Assembly (NCBI RefSeq): GCF_028372415.1
Contig: NC_092874.1
Location: forward strand, 114,093,744-114,157,743
Direction: 5' to 3'
Source of the DNA: Notamacropus eugenii
Taxonomy: Eukaryota; Chordata; Mammalia; Diprotodontia; Macropodidae
Length of the DNA: 64,000 bases
In this document: positions 1 to 11,758 of the stretch, one piece after another
Layout of the letters: every line of letters begins with the position of its first letter
Position numbering within the stretch: the first letter of the stretch is position 1
Notes under the pieces: model-generated
Database searches by the model: none
Seen by the model: only the letters and a program-made list of their open reading frames with translations
Told to the model about the DNA's origin: nothing
Made by a program: the position numbers and the translations under genes

Positions 1-117
1 GTGCCTCTCAGTTTTGAATAAAGATTATATTTCTGTAGAAAAAAAGAATGTAGCAGAAAACCCTCTCCATTATGCTAGCTAAGTGTTACAAATTATCCAT
101 TTTAAAAGGCAGTAGAT

Positions 118-235
118 TAAATTTAACAACATTTATTGATTACCTTTTATATACAAGGTACTGTGCTAGGCATTGGGGATACAAAAACAAAAATCGATCA
201 GTCCCTGCTATCAAGGGGATTATATTTTATGGGGT
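118..235 (-). repeat. L2/MIR-family 3' end, antisense
   Basis: The segment reads like the reverse complement of the shared L2/MIR 3' end: an attta-ttgatt start, then 'ggtactgtgctaggcattg', 'gggatacaaa' and a 'cagtccctgc' block. Family recognised by eye; the exact subfamily is not resolved. Confidence 0.6.
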
Positions 236-568
236 CTAAAAGTTCTGTTGGTTTTTACTGGACTTAAATCCTATGCTCTTATTTTCTTCAACAAGAATAT
301 CACCCTGGATGACATTCTATGAAGAATGGGAGAACTGGAAGAGCAAATTATAAAAGGGGACTGCAGATAGGGTCCCTCTCCTCTTATGTATATAGATGAT
401 CAAACAAGGAGAAAACAAACAAGTAAAGAGTGGGAAAGTTAAGCACTTTTTTTGGCTATTAAAAGAAACATTTTCATTGTGAGGATGACAAAACTCTGAG
501 GTGGGCTTGAAATTCCTCTCTGGAGATTAGCAAGAGAATAGATAACATCTGTTCTTGACTATTTACAC

Positions 569-740
569 CAGGGTATCTAACCTTTTTTTTTTTTTTTTGG
601 TAGTTTGGTCTCCTTCCAGGGAAATGGTTTTCAATGAATAAAATAAAACACATACTATTATGTAGGAAGCCAATTATATTGAAATACAGTTATCAAAGTA
701 TTAAAAACAAAGTTCACAAACTCCAAGTAAAGAACCTCTG
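569..740. mobile_element. Short hAT-type MITE with 8 bp target-site duplication
   Basis: A 172 bp element starts 'cagggtatctaacc' and ends 'aagtaaagaacctctg', an imperfect terminal inverted repeat of the hAT-Charlie type. It is flanked by atttacac (561-568) and atttagac (741-748), a 7/8 match to an 8 bp duplication, the size hAT transposases make. The inner 'gccaattatattgaaataca' segment recurs in marsupial hAT MITEs as I remember them. A T17 run sits near the left end. No transposase frame is present, so it is non-autonomous. Confidence 0.72.
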
Positions 741-799
741 ATTTAGACATTTAGATGGTTTCTTAAGTTCCACTCCAGGATTCTATGACTCTGTGATTA

Positions 800-1635
800 A
801 GTCAATGTGTTAAAAGTACAATTTATTAGATGTTTTAGTCTTTGTCATGATGGCATGTTTGTTTTTAAATAATGATAAACATGTTTATTTAATGAATGGA
901 AGACATGGAGAAGGATGGGCATGCATAGATTGGTCATAATCTGTGTCCTTGGGAAAGAACCCATATCAAAGTCACAGATACACATAGGGAATATTTCATG
1001 AATATTAATATGTATTCTAACAAATTCATATTTGCATGCTTTTATCATTTCTGAAATTAATGTACACTCTAAACCCTTCCCCAATTTTGGAGGTAGCTAA
1101 CGAATAATGACACAAAAATTATGATCCTAATTTTAATTTGCTCCTTCTAATCCTTTGCCTTCTATATCAGCATTTCCTTGCCTACACAATTACAATTTCA
1201 ATGCTTCTCCTCCAGTCCATAGAGCAACAGTATTTAGAACTGGAAAGGTCCTTATGATATCTAATATAATTATATTATATTAATATTATATTACATCATA
1301 GTCTAATTATATCATAAGTAAGACAAAACTTACTTGTTATGATCTAGGATGAGGAGACTGAGTACTTTTCTATTTTAATGGTACCTTTCTTTGAGTAGAG
1401 CAGTATATAATCATTGCATATCTATAATATGCCAGCAAAACACAACTCTGGAAGGACAACACAGTCTTTGCATTATTAAGAGGATGGTCCTTTTTTTACT
1501 TTGACTTTATGGAAGGTTGTTGGCAATCTTTTTACCACTGCCTGTGGGTGCCACTGATAGGACAAAGACAAACAGGGAAGGAGAGGAGAGGAAAATGGAG
1601 CCAGAAAAGAGGAAAGGAAAGAGAAAAGAAAATTT
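800..1635. other. AT-rich sequence without recognised gene
   Basis: I see no coding frame with family resemblance and no RNA gene. A low-complexity ATTATATTA run lies at about 1255-1312. The rest looks like neutral mammalian non-coding DNA. Confidence 0.5.
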
Positions 1636-1639
1636 CAGT

Positions 1640-1745
1640 TTAATAAATGTTGCTAAGTGCTTTCTTTGAGCAAAGCAAGGTGCTAGGCCTTGAGCAGGAT
1701 AAATAGATAAAATATGACACAACGCTTGTTCTTGATGGGATTTGT
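1640..1745 (-). repeat. Degraded L2/MIR 3' end, antisense
   Basis: The order 'tttaataaatg', 'gcaaggtgctaggc' and a 'cttgttcttgatggg' block matches the antisense L2/MIR tail, but many positions have diverged. Confidence 0.35.
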
Positions 1746-1865
1746 AAAAAAGATGTACTTCATGATGCCATGTACCTATCCATACTTTGACCATGTCTCA
1801 TTTTCTCAAATAGAGTTTAAGTTCCTGGAGGGCAAGGAGATATTTATTTACATATGTAATAAAAG

Positions 1866-1980
1866 AGAGGCAGTATAAAAGTCAAGAAGACCTGGATTCA
1901 GGTCGAACCCTGACTCCTCCTCTCCTTGTGGTCCCAAATAAAATATTTAATTTCACAGTGCCCCCAGTCAACTTTCTAAG
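1866..1980 (+). repeat. MIR/THER-like CORE-SINE fragment
   Basis: The phrases 'gaggcagtataaaagtca', 'agacctggattcaggt' and the following 'ctgactcctcct' resemble the 5' half of a MIR/THER SINE in sense orientation. It is short and diverged. Confidence 0.4.
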
Positions 1981-2194
1981 GTTCTAAATTGCTAACCTAC
2001 ATTTGCTCTAAGCGGTAGAGCGACTATCCTCAAGGGCATTCCCTCTACCAACAAAAGCACAGATTTGGAGAAAAAAAAGTAGAGTGTGCAAATGCTTAAG
2101 GTAAAGGCTTAAGGTAAGAGAATTCCAAGTAGAGAAAGTTCACTCTTGGCAGGGGAAATCAGGGAAGGAAAGGTGAAAGAAAGAACTGGTCTTC

Positions 2195-2232
2195 CCCTTG
2201 TCCCCCTCCCCCTCCCCCTCCCCCCCTTCCCG
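2195..2232. repeat. C-rich low-complexity tract
   Basis: A run of CCCCCT units and longer C runs, ending in CCCCCCC. It lies about 0.6 kb upstream of the CpG island. The G-rich complement could form a G-quadruplex. Confidence 0.8.
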
Positions 2233-3748
2233 CCGTCTTAATAGTCTCTGCACTTGATTAAAAGTATTTGTCTAATTGTCGATAGATGGGCAGGATGATT
2301 TCACTTGGTAGAGACGTCGCTGGTACATTTCTCTTACTTTACTGATTGAAGCAAAAGGGAAAATATGTTGAATGTTAGAGAAAGATGTTCTTTCAAAACG
2401 ATATTCCCTTTGTGGCAGTTAAGAAATTGGTACTTTTAACCACTAATCATGTACAACTTTAGCATATATACTTAAAAAAAAACTTTCAAAGTACTTTCCA
2501 AACATTGCATTACTCAGTAAGTATTTATCATGCATCTATTAATTATATCTCACATTTTATATGCCTTCTTACGAAAGCTCTTTTCAACTTTTCAAAAACT
2601 TTTTCTCATTTATTCTTACAACAATGGTCACACATACTCTCCTTTTGGGGGATGTCAATTGACACGTAGTTTGCCCATTTTTAAAGAGAAGGGGTGGGAT
2701 TAAATTATCTCTAATATCTCCTATCTCTGAAATCCTATAATTCTGTGGTTCTTTTTAGTTGGGAACAGAGAAAAAAACGCCAGTTTCAGTCTTCCCGGAC
2801 CTGTCAAAGGAGCGTCACTTCTATTTACAGAAGGGGGAGCCTGAGAGAAGAGCCAGGCAAGAGTTGCCTAGGCGGAAGCTGATTGGAACTTGAAACTACA
2901 TCTTTACCACGGACCCATATCTAAGTTATCCCAAGGGCAAGCAGAAGAGGCTGTGGAACCCTCGTTTTGGGGAGCTGGGAGTCACACACGGTAGGGGCGT
3001 TTTGGTTTCATGAGGACTTTTAGGAGGCTAGCCATTGTTGCAGCTTTCTGGGCAGACTTGGGGGAGAGGGGAAAAGATGAACCAAAGAGCGGAGCGGCAG
3101 TAATCTGCCCAGAGGCACCGTCCGGTCCGTCCCCCCAGCCTTCGCCAAGGGAGCTCTCGCGTGCTCGCACGTCCACTCCCAGATTTCTGCATGTGCAGCT
3201 AGCTAGCTTTTCTCGTAAGCTCCGGAAGAAACCGAAGGAGAACATTTTACATTTTGCCACTATCGCTAAAAATGAGGAAACGCTGACTACAGCTTAGGCG
3301 TAAAGGGGGGACACCGATCTTTGAACTGTTACTATGTATCGCCCACGCTCCGTGCGCATAAGCCTGGCTCCAGGGGCAACCCTGCTCCGCTGGGACCTGG
3401 CATCCTAGACCACCCCTAGCGCTCGATTTTTAATGTTAGCTTCTCGTTCGGTCCTGGCTTTCCCCGTAATGCTCCCATTTTTGGGGGCCAACGAGCGGGG
3501 GAGGCTGTCTCTTCTCCCAGTCTTGGCAACTTGCTCCCCGATGCCGCGGGGATCGCTGCATTTCAGCAAACAGAGGGAAAAACCAGAGCAGTAACAAAAA
3601 ACCACAATCAAACGGCACAGGAGCGCTACACGCCAGCGGGGAGGGTAGGGAAGGGCCAGGGCAGTCAGCAGTTTAGGAAGCCACGTGAGATCTGCCCACC
3701 ACTCCACCCGCTCTCCCTCCCAAGAAGGAAAAGAAGAGAGGGAGGAGA

Positions 3749-3767
3749 ACTTCAATTCCCGGCTTGC
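3749..3767 (+). promoter_or_regulatory. Degenerate ZNF143/Staf-like site
   Basis: ACTTCAATTCCCGGCTTGC matches the ACTACAATTCCCAGxxTGC element at most positions. It sits 42 bp upstream of a better copy in the same orientation. Confidence 0.55.
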
Positions 3768-3790
3768 AACTGGACGGTTGCTGCCGAAGC

Positions 3791-3809
3791 ACTACAATTC
3801 CCAGCGTGC
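3791..3809 (+). promoter_or_regulatory. ZNF143/Staf site
   Basis: ACTACAATTCCCAGCGTGC is a near-perfect instance of the composite ZNF143 promoter element (ACTACAATTCCCAGxATGC). It lies about 100-130 bp upstream of the likely start site, the usual spacing in CpG promoters, many of which are bidirectional. Confidence 0.85.
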
Positions 3810-3882
3810 AGCGAGACGAGTCGGAGACACCTCCTTCTCCTCCCGCGGTTCCCCCCCTCCCCCCTTCCTGGCTGGGTACGTG

Positions 3883-3894
3883 TGCGCCTGCGCA
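3883..3894. promoter_or_regulatory. NRF1-like palindrome
   Basis: TGCGCCTGCGCA differs by one base from the NRF1 consensus TGCGCATGCGCA. NRF1 sites in CpG promoters usually lie within 100 bp upstream of the start site, which fits a start near 3.9 kb. Confidence 0.8.
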
Positions 3895-3899
3895 AGAGA

Positions 3900-4117
3900 G
3901 GCCGGAGCAGTCTTACCCTAATGTAAGATGGTGGCCCGTCCGGCTGTGGAACCCACGGAAAGCCGAGAGTCCCCCTCTCAGCCATAAAGGTCGGACTTGG
4001 AGGAGCCATCCAGCCCGGTCCCGACGAGGCCTCCCCCGGCAGCCGCTCAGCAGTCGCTTGCGAGGACGCGCCAGCCCGTGGGCTCGGGAGGAGGAGAAAG
4101 CGAGGTGCGGAAGGCGG
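3900..4117 (+). other. Predicted first (probably non-coding) exon
   Basis: Inference from promoter layout. The start is placed just upstream of the YY1-like motif. No strong consensus donor follows; candidate GT sites are at 4105 (GAG|GTGCGG) and 4118 (GCGG|GTGGGT), so the 3' border is a guess. A short frame begins at the YY1 ATG (3928) and stops at 3985-3987 after 19 codons, which would act as an upstream ORF. Longer frames through 4.1-4.7 kb are compositional, rich in Pro, Ser and Arg, and overlap in several frames, as expected for GC-rich non-coding DNA. The identity of the gene is unknown. Confidence 0.4.
3925..3935 (+). promoter_or_regulatory. YY1-like initiator-proximal site
   Basis: AAGATGGTGGC differs by one base from the YY1 consensus AAGATGGCGGC. 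In mammalian promoters this motif in this orientation lies just downstream of the start site, and its ATG can serve as an early initiation codon. It is the main reason for assigning the + strand. Confidence 0.7.
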
Positions 4118-4199
4118 GTGGGTGTCTGCGGGGCTGGGCTTAGGGGGAGCCGGAGGCTGGCCGGCTACGAGAGCGCGGAGGCTTCACGGGGACTGTGCA

Positions 4200-4266
4200 G
4201 GCCGCACCGCCCCCCCACCCCCCAACACATACCCCACCCCCTGCCTCTTCTTCACCCTCCTCCTCG

Positions 4267-4299
<33 letters not shown>

Positions 4300-4310
4300 C
4301 CCTTCGGTTC
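4200..4310. repeat. Polypyrimidine CCT/CTT-rich tract
   Basis: More than 100 bases made almost entirely of C and T with a few A, starting with C runs (4208-4228) and continuing as imperfect CCT/CTT units (4250-4302). It lies in the transcribed side of the CpG island and could form a triplex or stall polymerase. It also creates long false frames on both strands. Confidence 0.85.
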
Positions 4311-4759
4311 AGCAGCCGCCACCAGGAAAAGGGAGCGAGGCAGCGGCGGCAGCGGCTAGAGGAGGAGGCTGGGACGAGCTGGAACCTCCTTAGAAAGCCT
4401 CTTCCACGGGGGAGCCCATGTAGCTCCTCCCTCCCTCCGTCTCCCCTGCTTTCTTTTTGGGACAGAAGACTAGGGGTTGATACTGCACGTTTCCCCAAAC
4501 TCCCTGTGCCTTGGGTCTCAGCCCTTCCCCGGAGCCCTCGCGCCCCCATCCCTGTAACTAACATCACCTCCACTCTCACTCGTATTGCTTGCTGCACATT
4601 AATTCCACGTCCAGGACTGCTATTTGTTATCTGTTCCCCCCCCGCCATCACTTGGGACGTGGACCCCTTACCCCTTCTGACGCCCGGGAGCTGCTGCTGT
4701 TAGCCAACACATTGGTACACCTGCCCCGGCGTAACTGCTGCTGCTGAACCATTTACAGC

Positions 4760-7225
4760 CATTCTAGGACTCCTGTCCTGGCCCATGCTACCCTTTAAGC
4801 ACTTATTTCATTTTAATCCAGTCCCTTAACTATCTTAAAGCTGCTGTTCGTTCACCTCCCCCACCTCTTTTCTCCATAACCTGGCTGCTCCTGTTCTCCC
4901 CCCGCCCCCCATTTCTTTAGTCCAAATCTTTAAATCTTTAGTTCCTGAAGGGAGGGATGCCCCGTGTTTGGCCATGCTTACTGGGACTTTTAGAGAGTAA
5001 AAGAACTGGATATTTAAATGATAGTGTAAGCAAGAAATACCACTTTGGGAAATTTTAAGCAGATTGTTCAAATTTTAAATTTAGTAAAACAGTCTTTTCA
5101 TTTTACTTTCCATGTGTGCATTAACTGCTTCTACCAGTCTCTGACAAATCTTTTCCTTTTAGACTGCTGTCCTATCTAGTGTGCTTCTGATTTGCCTCTC
5201 CTGAAGGAGAGGCCACTTGGTATATCCTCAGATTATGTAAATTATTCATAATACCCCAAATAATACAAAAGAAGGTTCACTCTGGCACACACAACCATTG
5301 CAAAGCTAAATATAAATGATTTTTGGATTACTACTTTGGATTTTTCCATGCCTCTGTTCCCTTTCATAACTGACAGCTGACTGCGTGACTAGATGTCTGG
5401 AAATATGGTTTAATTTGTCACTTATCTAGTTCGTTTAGGATTTGGATGGAAATTTTCTCCGTAGTTAAGATTAGATTTGGTTAGTAGATGTATTTTGGAG
5501 GGAATTAATAACAAGTTTTTTCTCTTTTAACTTCCAATATGGCAGTTATCTGAAGAGAATACTTTTTCTTGAAAAATCTAACAGAAGTTTGTTTATTTTG
5601 TTTGTTTTTAATCTGACAGTGGGACTAGGTTAAGAGAAATGATAAAACTGTATCCATGCATGGTGCTGGTGTCACTGTCAGTGAAACTGACTTAGTGTAA
5701 AGGACAGATAGATTAGAGGGAATGTGGTTACTTCCTGTAAAAGTGCTTTTAGAAAAACAAAAATGGAAAGTAAAAAATAACATAAGGAATTTGCATTTTT
5801 GATACATTTGCTATAATCATACAGAATTATCAGAAAAGCATATTAATCTGTGTTGTGGTCTTTTATGTTTAGGCAGTATCCTTAGTGAATGGGTTGGAAA
5901 GTATGATGTCCATCAGTTTGTGCATCTTTAACTTTCAAAAGTAGTTCACAAGCAAACACCTAGTAAATTTGGTTCACATCCAGATCTCTGGGTGATACTG
6001 GTGTGAATTTAATTTTAAAAGGTGGACCTGGGCAACCTTGTATTCATCACAATATTCCGAGCTCTAGCATTTGTGGCAGATAAATGAAGTCAAAAGTTAG
6101 ACCAGCTAATCTTTTTCCTTAACTAACTTCTTTTTTCTTTTCAACCCCTCAGGCTTCTAATTTGTTTCCACCCTCTATCATTAAAATACTGATGAAAGTT
6201 AATGGAAAAATTATTATATCCTGCAGTTTCCTTGAAATAATGATTAGTTTTGGGGTAAGGTCATGATAGGAAAATTGATCATCAGTATTGGAAGTCAAGC
6301 ATATTGTTTACATCAGGTTTATTCCTGATAGTGTAATGGAAAGCTTTTCAGTTCATAAATAAATCTTATACACAGACAGATTTAAAAATGTTTGTCATTC
6401 AAACTTGACTGAAATGCAGGTAGTTTGTTGTAGGAGAATATTACTTTTACATAGCAATATGTGTGCAGTATTTTGGCCATTTTCATTTTGAAGGCTTTTC
6501 CCTTTGATTGCCTATTAAATATATTTGAGAATTCAGTGGTAAATTATTAACTTCCCTCCACTTTATTTTTCTTGCCTATAAATATACAAATTCTTAGTTT
6601 TAGCATTCCACATTTAAAGTGAGTTTCTTTTGGATAGCTAAGGACTGTAATATCTCATTTTGTTTGGGAATAGTAAATTGGATTTCTGAAACATTGTCAT
6701 ATAGTTTATTTTCAGGCATTACAACTTCATATTTGTCATGGTTTTATTTGAACAGTTGGGGCATGTTCTGTCAGTGCAGGAATTCTTACTAGTTCTGTCT
6801 TTGAGATGAATAGATTATTTCAAGAGAAAGTTACGTGATAAACATAAATAATTTAAAGAAGGGTAGTTAAAAAATGTAGATTTCTGTACTGCCCCTAACT
6901 AAAATGTCTAGTTCTGGAGGTTGAGACAAATAGTTTCATAGTGGAACCTATAGGAAAATGAAATTACTTCCTTATCCTTCAGTTTCAGAAGGATGTAAAC
7001 GAATTTAGAATGTTGTACTTCTGGTAACATGCAAACATTTTTGTGTGAAAGAAATAAATTCACTTAAAAATGAACTACCTGAAAGGGAAAATTTTGATAG
7101 GAAAATAATCTTACAAGTCCTTATTGGTGTTGGATAGCTTCTTAGTAATATAGGTAACACAGTTTATTTAAGGCATCTTCCCTACCCTCTTTCTAGCCCC
7201 CTCCCTCCCCTCCCATGACAGTTTT
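4760..7225. other. Presumed start of a long intron; no gene seen
   Basis: AT-rich sequence with stops in all frames, no recognisable repeat family and no convincing exon. It follows the CpG island directly, so if the promoter fires rightwards this is intron 1. Confidence 0.45.
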
Positions 7226-7500
7226 AAAAGAGTGAGAAGCATCATTGTGTAATGGATAGAGCATCAGGTAATGGAAAAGAGTCCTGAACTCAGTCAGGAG
7301 GCACTCACTGGGTTAGTAACCTTTTGACACTAGTTATATGATCATGAACTTCAAAGATCACTTAAATTTCTCAAGTTCAGCTTCTTCATCTTTAATCTAG
7401 TGTGGATACCTCGCATAGTACCTGTCCCACAGAGTTGTGGTGAGGCTCAGATGAGGAAATATAAATAAAGTGGATTCCAGACATATAATACCAGCTGTTT
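7226..7500 (+). repeat. MIR/THER SINE
   Basis: It reads in MIR order: 'gtgtaatggatagagcatca', an 'actcagtcaggagg' block, 'agttatatgatcatgaac', 'cttcttcatcttt', then 'acctgtcccacagagttgtg' and 'gaggctcagatgag'. The full CORE and 3' part are present, diverged. Confidence 0.65.
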
Positions 7501-8755
7501 TTATGAATGCAGTTTTATATGACTATGTTTGTTATCCTGATTTAAAGCTCCTGAAACTCATTTTCATCCTTTTAAAAAAGAGACCATTAGGTTAAGGTGT
7601 TTGTTTTTTTTTTTTTTCATAAGCCAAAAACTTGACTTCGGATTCCAAATAAGATTCAGTTAGCTGTTTATCAGTAAATAGTGCCTTTTGGACTTTTTGG
7701 GAGGAAAGTGACAGGATCCAAATTCAGTGATTAAAGATCAATGAATGTAGGGAATTGGGTTACATGGATATTTCTACTGTTCCTTAAACATTATAACTAA
7801 AATGCACTATAATTTGCCCAAAGGATTTCTTCTTCTAGACAAGACTCAAGTGCTTTTTACCACACAGGAAGAACATGTACTGGAAGAAGCTTAGTTAACA
7901 TTCTAAAATTGTAAAAATTATGAGAGCCCAGTAATGTTTGGAAAAATTTGTGTGCAAATCCCCATTTTGATTTTTATAAGGCTTAGTAATGTGTTTGATT
8001 TCTCATCTTCACATAAAAGATTATGATGGTAGAGCTTTATCTTGTTTCATTTTTCTTTTCTTTTAATTTGTAAAAAATGCAAAAAATTTCTGCAAACATG
8101 TTACTGTTAAGCATATTGGTTTATACAGAAATTTCATATAGGCTTCTGAAAAGAACTTTGTTCAAAACTTTAAGGCCTTGAATTTTGTTACATGTGTACT
8201 TTTAGATGGTTTCTTACAAAATGATGACATGCTGTTAATTTTTGCAAGTGTAGTAGATTGAAACAGATCTTGACATTGCTTTTTTTACAGTGATTTGTCG
8301 GGGGAGGGGGGAGAGGTTCAAAATGGAAATCCTAAAGGAAATAAGGTTTAAACACTGTGGTACTGCTTGTAAGAGCTTTTCCTATGGGGAATCATGTATC
8401 ACAGGTGAATCTTTTTTGCAGCTTAAAAAAAAAAAAGCCCTATTAGTTTACTTGGTAAGAAAACTTGACTTTGGGGCCGGGGATCATATAATACCTTTCA
8501 AGCATCAGTTTAGAACTATTTGTGTGGGCAGCTTACTTTTGAAAGTTACTTTATGGTCATTAGGTTGCTATTTTTCCTTTTTTGAAAAAATAAAAATTTG
8601 ATACCTTGTAGAATTCAAATTCCAAGTGCATTAGATGACTTGTGATGATGGTGTTTTTACATCTTCTGTGTCTCATTGATAAGAGTAAAACCTTGCTTTT
8701 TTACAGATATGGTAATAATTTGGAAGCAAATCTTTTCTTTAGTAATGATATTTCT
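7501..8755. other. No recognised feature
   Basis: Single-copy-looking AT-rich sequence with a T run at about 7604-7618. A good acceptor-like tract ends near 8290, but the following open segment (8290-8601) has no family resemblance and no clear donor. Confidence 0.4.
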
Positions 8756-8756
8756 T

Positions 8757-8870
8757 TTTAAGCTTCCTGAGGGCAAGGATGGATTATTTTTGTCTTTGTA
8801 TGCTCATTGCATAGCATAGTGCATGGCACATCATTGGGCACTAATAAATGCTTGTTGCTCTTGAGTATTT
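8757..8870 (+). repeat. L2 3' end, sense
   Basis: The blocks 'ttcctgagggcaaggatgga', 'catagtgcatggcacatc' and 'actaataaatgcttgttg' are the classic L2 3' terminus in sense direction. Confidence 0.7.
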
Positions 8871-9437
8871 AGAAAAAGGTGAACTGAAAAAGAAAACAGA
8901 ATAGTTAAACTTTTCTTGTATTGACCCCTGTATTCAATTTTGAAATTAAAAAAAAAAGCCATTTTCTATTAGGAAAAAGCAGAAGGTAATGATATTAAAA
9001 TATATACATGTATCTTACCAGAATCAGAAAATGGAAGTGTGTTGGGCTGCTGCTTTTGCCAGAGTAGAAAGTAATTTTTTGAAGAAAGTAGTTATCAAGT
9101 TTTGTAAAACAACTATTAACTGAAACATCAAAGGGGTAGAGTATTTTCTTAGCTGCAACTAGTAGACACTCTTTGCCTTTGTGCCAAATATCTGAAATTT
9201 AAGAATTTCTTTTACTTCTTGGAATAAAAAGAAGTGCCAGTTTGGGGTATTGTCAATACTGAACATTCATTCTTTGTGCTGTTGAGTGACCTCAGTGGCT
9301 TTACAAGGTGAATTTCTGGTCACTGCCTAATTTATCAGTTCCATTTTTTCCTTTCTGCTTTGCTTTCTACCAGTTGAGTTTTGATTTCTTGCAAGTTTGA
9401 TTATAACAGTAATTGTAGAGCCTGGAATAAATGAAAA

Positions 9438-9960
9438 TGATGAAATGGTCAGTCAGTAAGCTTTTATTAAATGCTTACTGTGTTTTAGATATTGTGCTAA
9501 GTGCTGGGGAATCAAAGAAAGGCAAAAGATGGTGTTTGCCCTTGGGAAGCTCACAGTCTAATGAAGGAGACAACAAGCAACAAATATGTACAAACAAGCC
9601 AAATAAGCATTAGAATTAAGACGATTGGGGAAGGCATCCTGTACAAGGTGAGATTTTAGCTAGCATTTGAAGGAAGCCAGGGCCACCAGGAGGCCAATTC
9701 CAGGCATGGGATGCAGCCAGAGAATGTTCGAGCTGAGAGATGGAGTCTCATTCTTGGAACTTCAAGGAGGCCAGTGTTACTGGGTGACAGAGTACCTGAT
9801 GTCATGGGACTGTAAGGCATAAAAAAAATTAGAAAGGTAGTTGTGGGAGGCTAGGTTATGAAGGGTTTTGAACATCAAACAGAAGATTTTTGTGTTTGAT
9901 CCTGGAAGTGATAGGGAGCCATTAGAGTTTATTGAGCAAGGCAGCAAAACATGGTGGAAA
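9438..9960 (-). repeat. L2 LINE 3' part, antisense
   Basis: It starts with the antisense L2 tail ('ttattaaatgcttactgtg', 'gtgctaagtgctggggaat', 'cacagtctaatgaagg') and continues into the region upstream of the 3' end ('gaaggcatcctgtacaagg', 'ccaattccaggcatggga', 'gtgtttgatcctggaagtga'). A parallel copy lies at 33.58-34.51 kb. Confidence 0.7.
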
Positions 9961-10135
9961 GAAATCAGGATTTAGAGTCAGGGGTCTTGGGTTCAAATTT
10001 CTGCTCTGTGACTTACTACTGTGTGGCCTTGGGCAAATCATTTAGCTTCTTAAGGCTTCAATTTCTTCCTTTGAAAAGTAGAGAGTTTCACAACCTCATC
10101 TTTTAGGTTCCTTCAAAAGCTATAATCCTTTGAAA
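9961..10135 (+). repeat. MIR/THER SINE
   Basis: 'gatttagagtcaggggtct', 'gggttcaaatttctgctctg', 'tgtggccttgggcaaatcat' follow the MIR order in sense direction. Confidence 0.65.
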
Positions 10136-10593
10136 CTACTTTTGGTAGTGACGCTTTTTCCTGCCACCTGTATTTTGATATTTCTGTCTTTAACATAATG
10201 CTTTTTTGCTAATTTTTAGCTGAGGTGGGCTTGGGCTACCACATCATGCACTCTGAAGAAAAAAATTCCAGGAAATTTATGCATAAGGGCTAAAGTATTC
10301 ATTCAGAATGAATATATTTGCAAACTATTTTTGATTTTTGCCCTTGATTGTGAAGTGAAGAAACTTTTTCTGAGACTTGTGATATTGAACTTTCGTTATG
10401 CATAAATGACAGATGGAAAAGAGAGAGTGTTGACGGACCTAGTGAGAGTCTCAGTCAGTTGGGTGGATCATTTGTGGAGGATTTACTGGGTGATAATAGA
10501 TAAGAAGTGCACAGAATAAGAGGGTTGGGGTAGTTGTTCATTTACTTTGTTAGAGAGTAACAACCTGTATTGATGAGATTGGAGATCTATTAA

Positions 10594-11758
10594 AGTAATA
10601 TTAACCATCAGAGTCAGTACTTTATTGAGCACCTGTTTTGTTTTGTAAGATGCTGAGGATGTTGCAGAAGTTTTATATAAAATAGCCCATGATCCAGTTG
10701 AGAAGATGAAAAAAACAGGAAAATACAAGTTACTCTCTACTATCCTTTTTTAGCACACAGAGTACAGTAGAGGCTCAGAAAGTGGGAGAGTAATGTGGGC
10801 TAAGGCTTCCTGGTGAGTGTGGAACTTGAAGAATGGAAAGGATTTAGATATTAAAGACATACCAAGCATGGGGAATTCTAGCATGAGCAAATGCCTATAA
10901 CTAGGAAGAAGCATGGTGAGAGGCTAGATGATCGTAAGAAACTTGTTCGACTAGAATGGAAAATTGGTTTGGAGGAGTTGTGGAAAACTTTGTGAAGGAA
11001 AATAGGGCTAGATCGTAGAGAATTATCACCTCCAATTAAATTCATCATTAAGTCCCCTCTATGTGGAAGGGTATGGGGAGTACAAAGGCAAATATGAAAC
11101 AGCCAACTTCTACCATCAGAGTATTGGTAATCTACTTGGTTTTGGTGTGGCAAGATGCATGATTAAGATGCAGATATAAATATAAAGTTATTTAAGAGTG
11201 AAAGATGCTAAATTGTGAAATCAGGAAGGTTTCATTGAGGAAGTATTTCTTGAGGTAAAGCCTTGAAAGAAGATAAGAAATTTTAGGCTTGGATTTGAAT
11301 TCATGAAGGTAGGAGATGGAATTTTAAGTTTCTGGAAGGGGTAGTAGTCCAATTCGGGTGGAATTTGGGTTCGTGAAAGGAAATAATATGAAATATTAGA
11401 TTGGTACCAGATGACAAAGGGCCTTAAGAGCCAGGCAGAGCAGTTTATTATAAAGATCACAGCAAACTATTGAAAGTTTTTGAGCAAGAGAATATGATCA
11501 GACCCATGACTTGTGAAGATTATTTTAGCTACTCTTTGGAGGATGGAAATGAGGGATGGAAGACATGGGAAATAAGAAAATCAGTTATGGGCTTTTGCAA
11601 TAGTCTAGGTGAGGGCTGATGAAGGCCCAAAGTTGGGCAGTGGCTATTTGAGTGAAGAGAGGGTAGTTAGACATGTTGTAGAGGTGAAACTGATAGTACT
11701 TGATGGTCTGCTCTGCAGGGTAGGAGGAGGACCAGCCGCAGCATCTGACATTCATGTA
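10594..11758 (-). repeat. L2-derived sequence, antisense
   Basis: Two or more antisense L2 pieces. One tail is near 10610 ('tactttattgagcacctg'), another near 11045 ('ccctctatgtggaaggg'). The body ('gggccttaagagccaggc', 'tgcaatagtctaggtgagg') matches the antisense L2 reverse-transcriptase and 3' region. All frames are broken. Confidence 0.6.

Larger units (their letters stand above)
2780..4720 (+). promoter_or_regulatory. CpG-island promoter region
   Basis: GC content and CpG density rise sharply here compared with the AT-rich flanks, with the densest CpG between about 3.1 and 4.4 kb. The core holds ZNF143-like (3749, 3791), NRF1-like (3883) and YY1-like (3925) motifs. A reverse CCAAT box lies near 2880. 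I see no TATA box at the expected place. This is the architecture of a broadly expressed, TATA-less mammalian promoter. The YY1-like motif is in the orientation normally found just downstream of a transcription start, which favours rightward transcription from about 3.9 kb. A divergent transcript to the left cannot be excluded. The downstream gene was not identified. Confidence 0.85.

Noticed and set aside
2982-3297. Overlapping 92- and 95-codon frames on opposite strands
   Set aside because: Mirror-image frames in GC-rich promoter DNA, with no family resemblance. At most a short leftward transcript could start here, without evidence.
3764-4703. Long open frames (193 and 209 codons) in the CpG island
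   Set aside because: They overlap in different frames, are dominated by Pro, Ser, Arg and Leu from C-rich DNA, resemble no family I know and mirror similar frames on the minus strand. GC-rich DNA has few stops.
5873-5902. Exon-like segment after a 'ttttatgtttag' acceptor
   Set aside because: Short, weak donor, and no partner in phase; one of many random AG...GT pairs.
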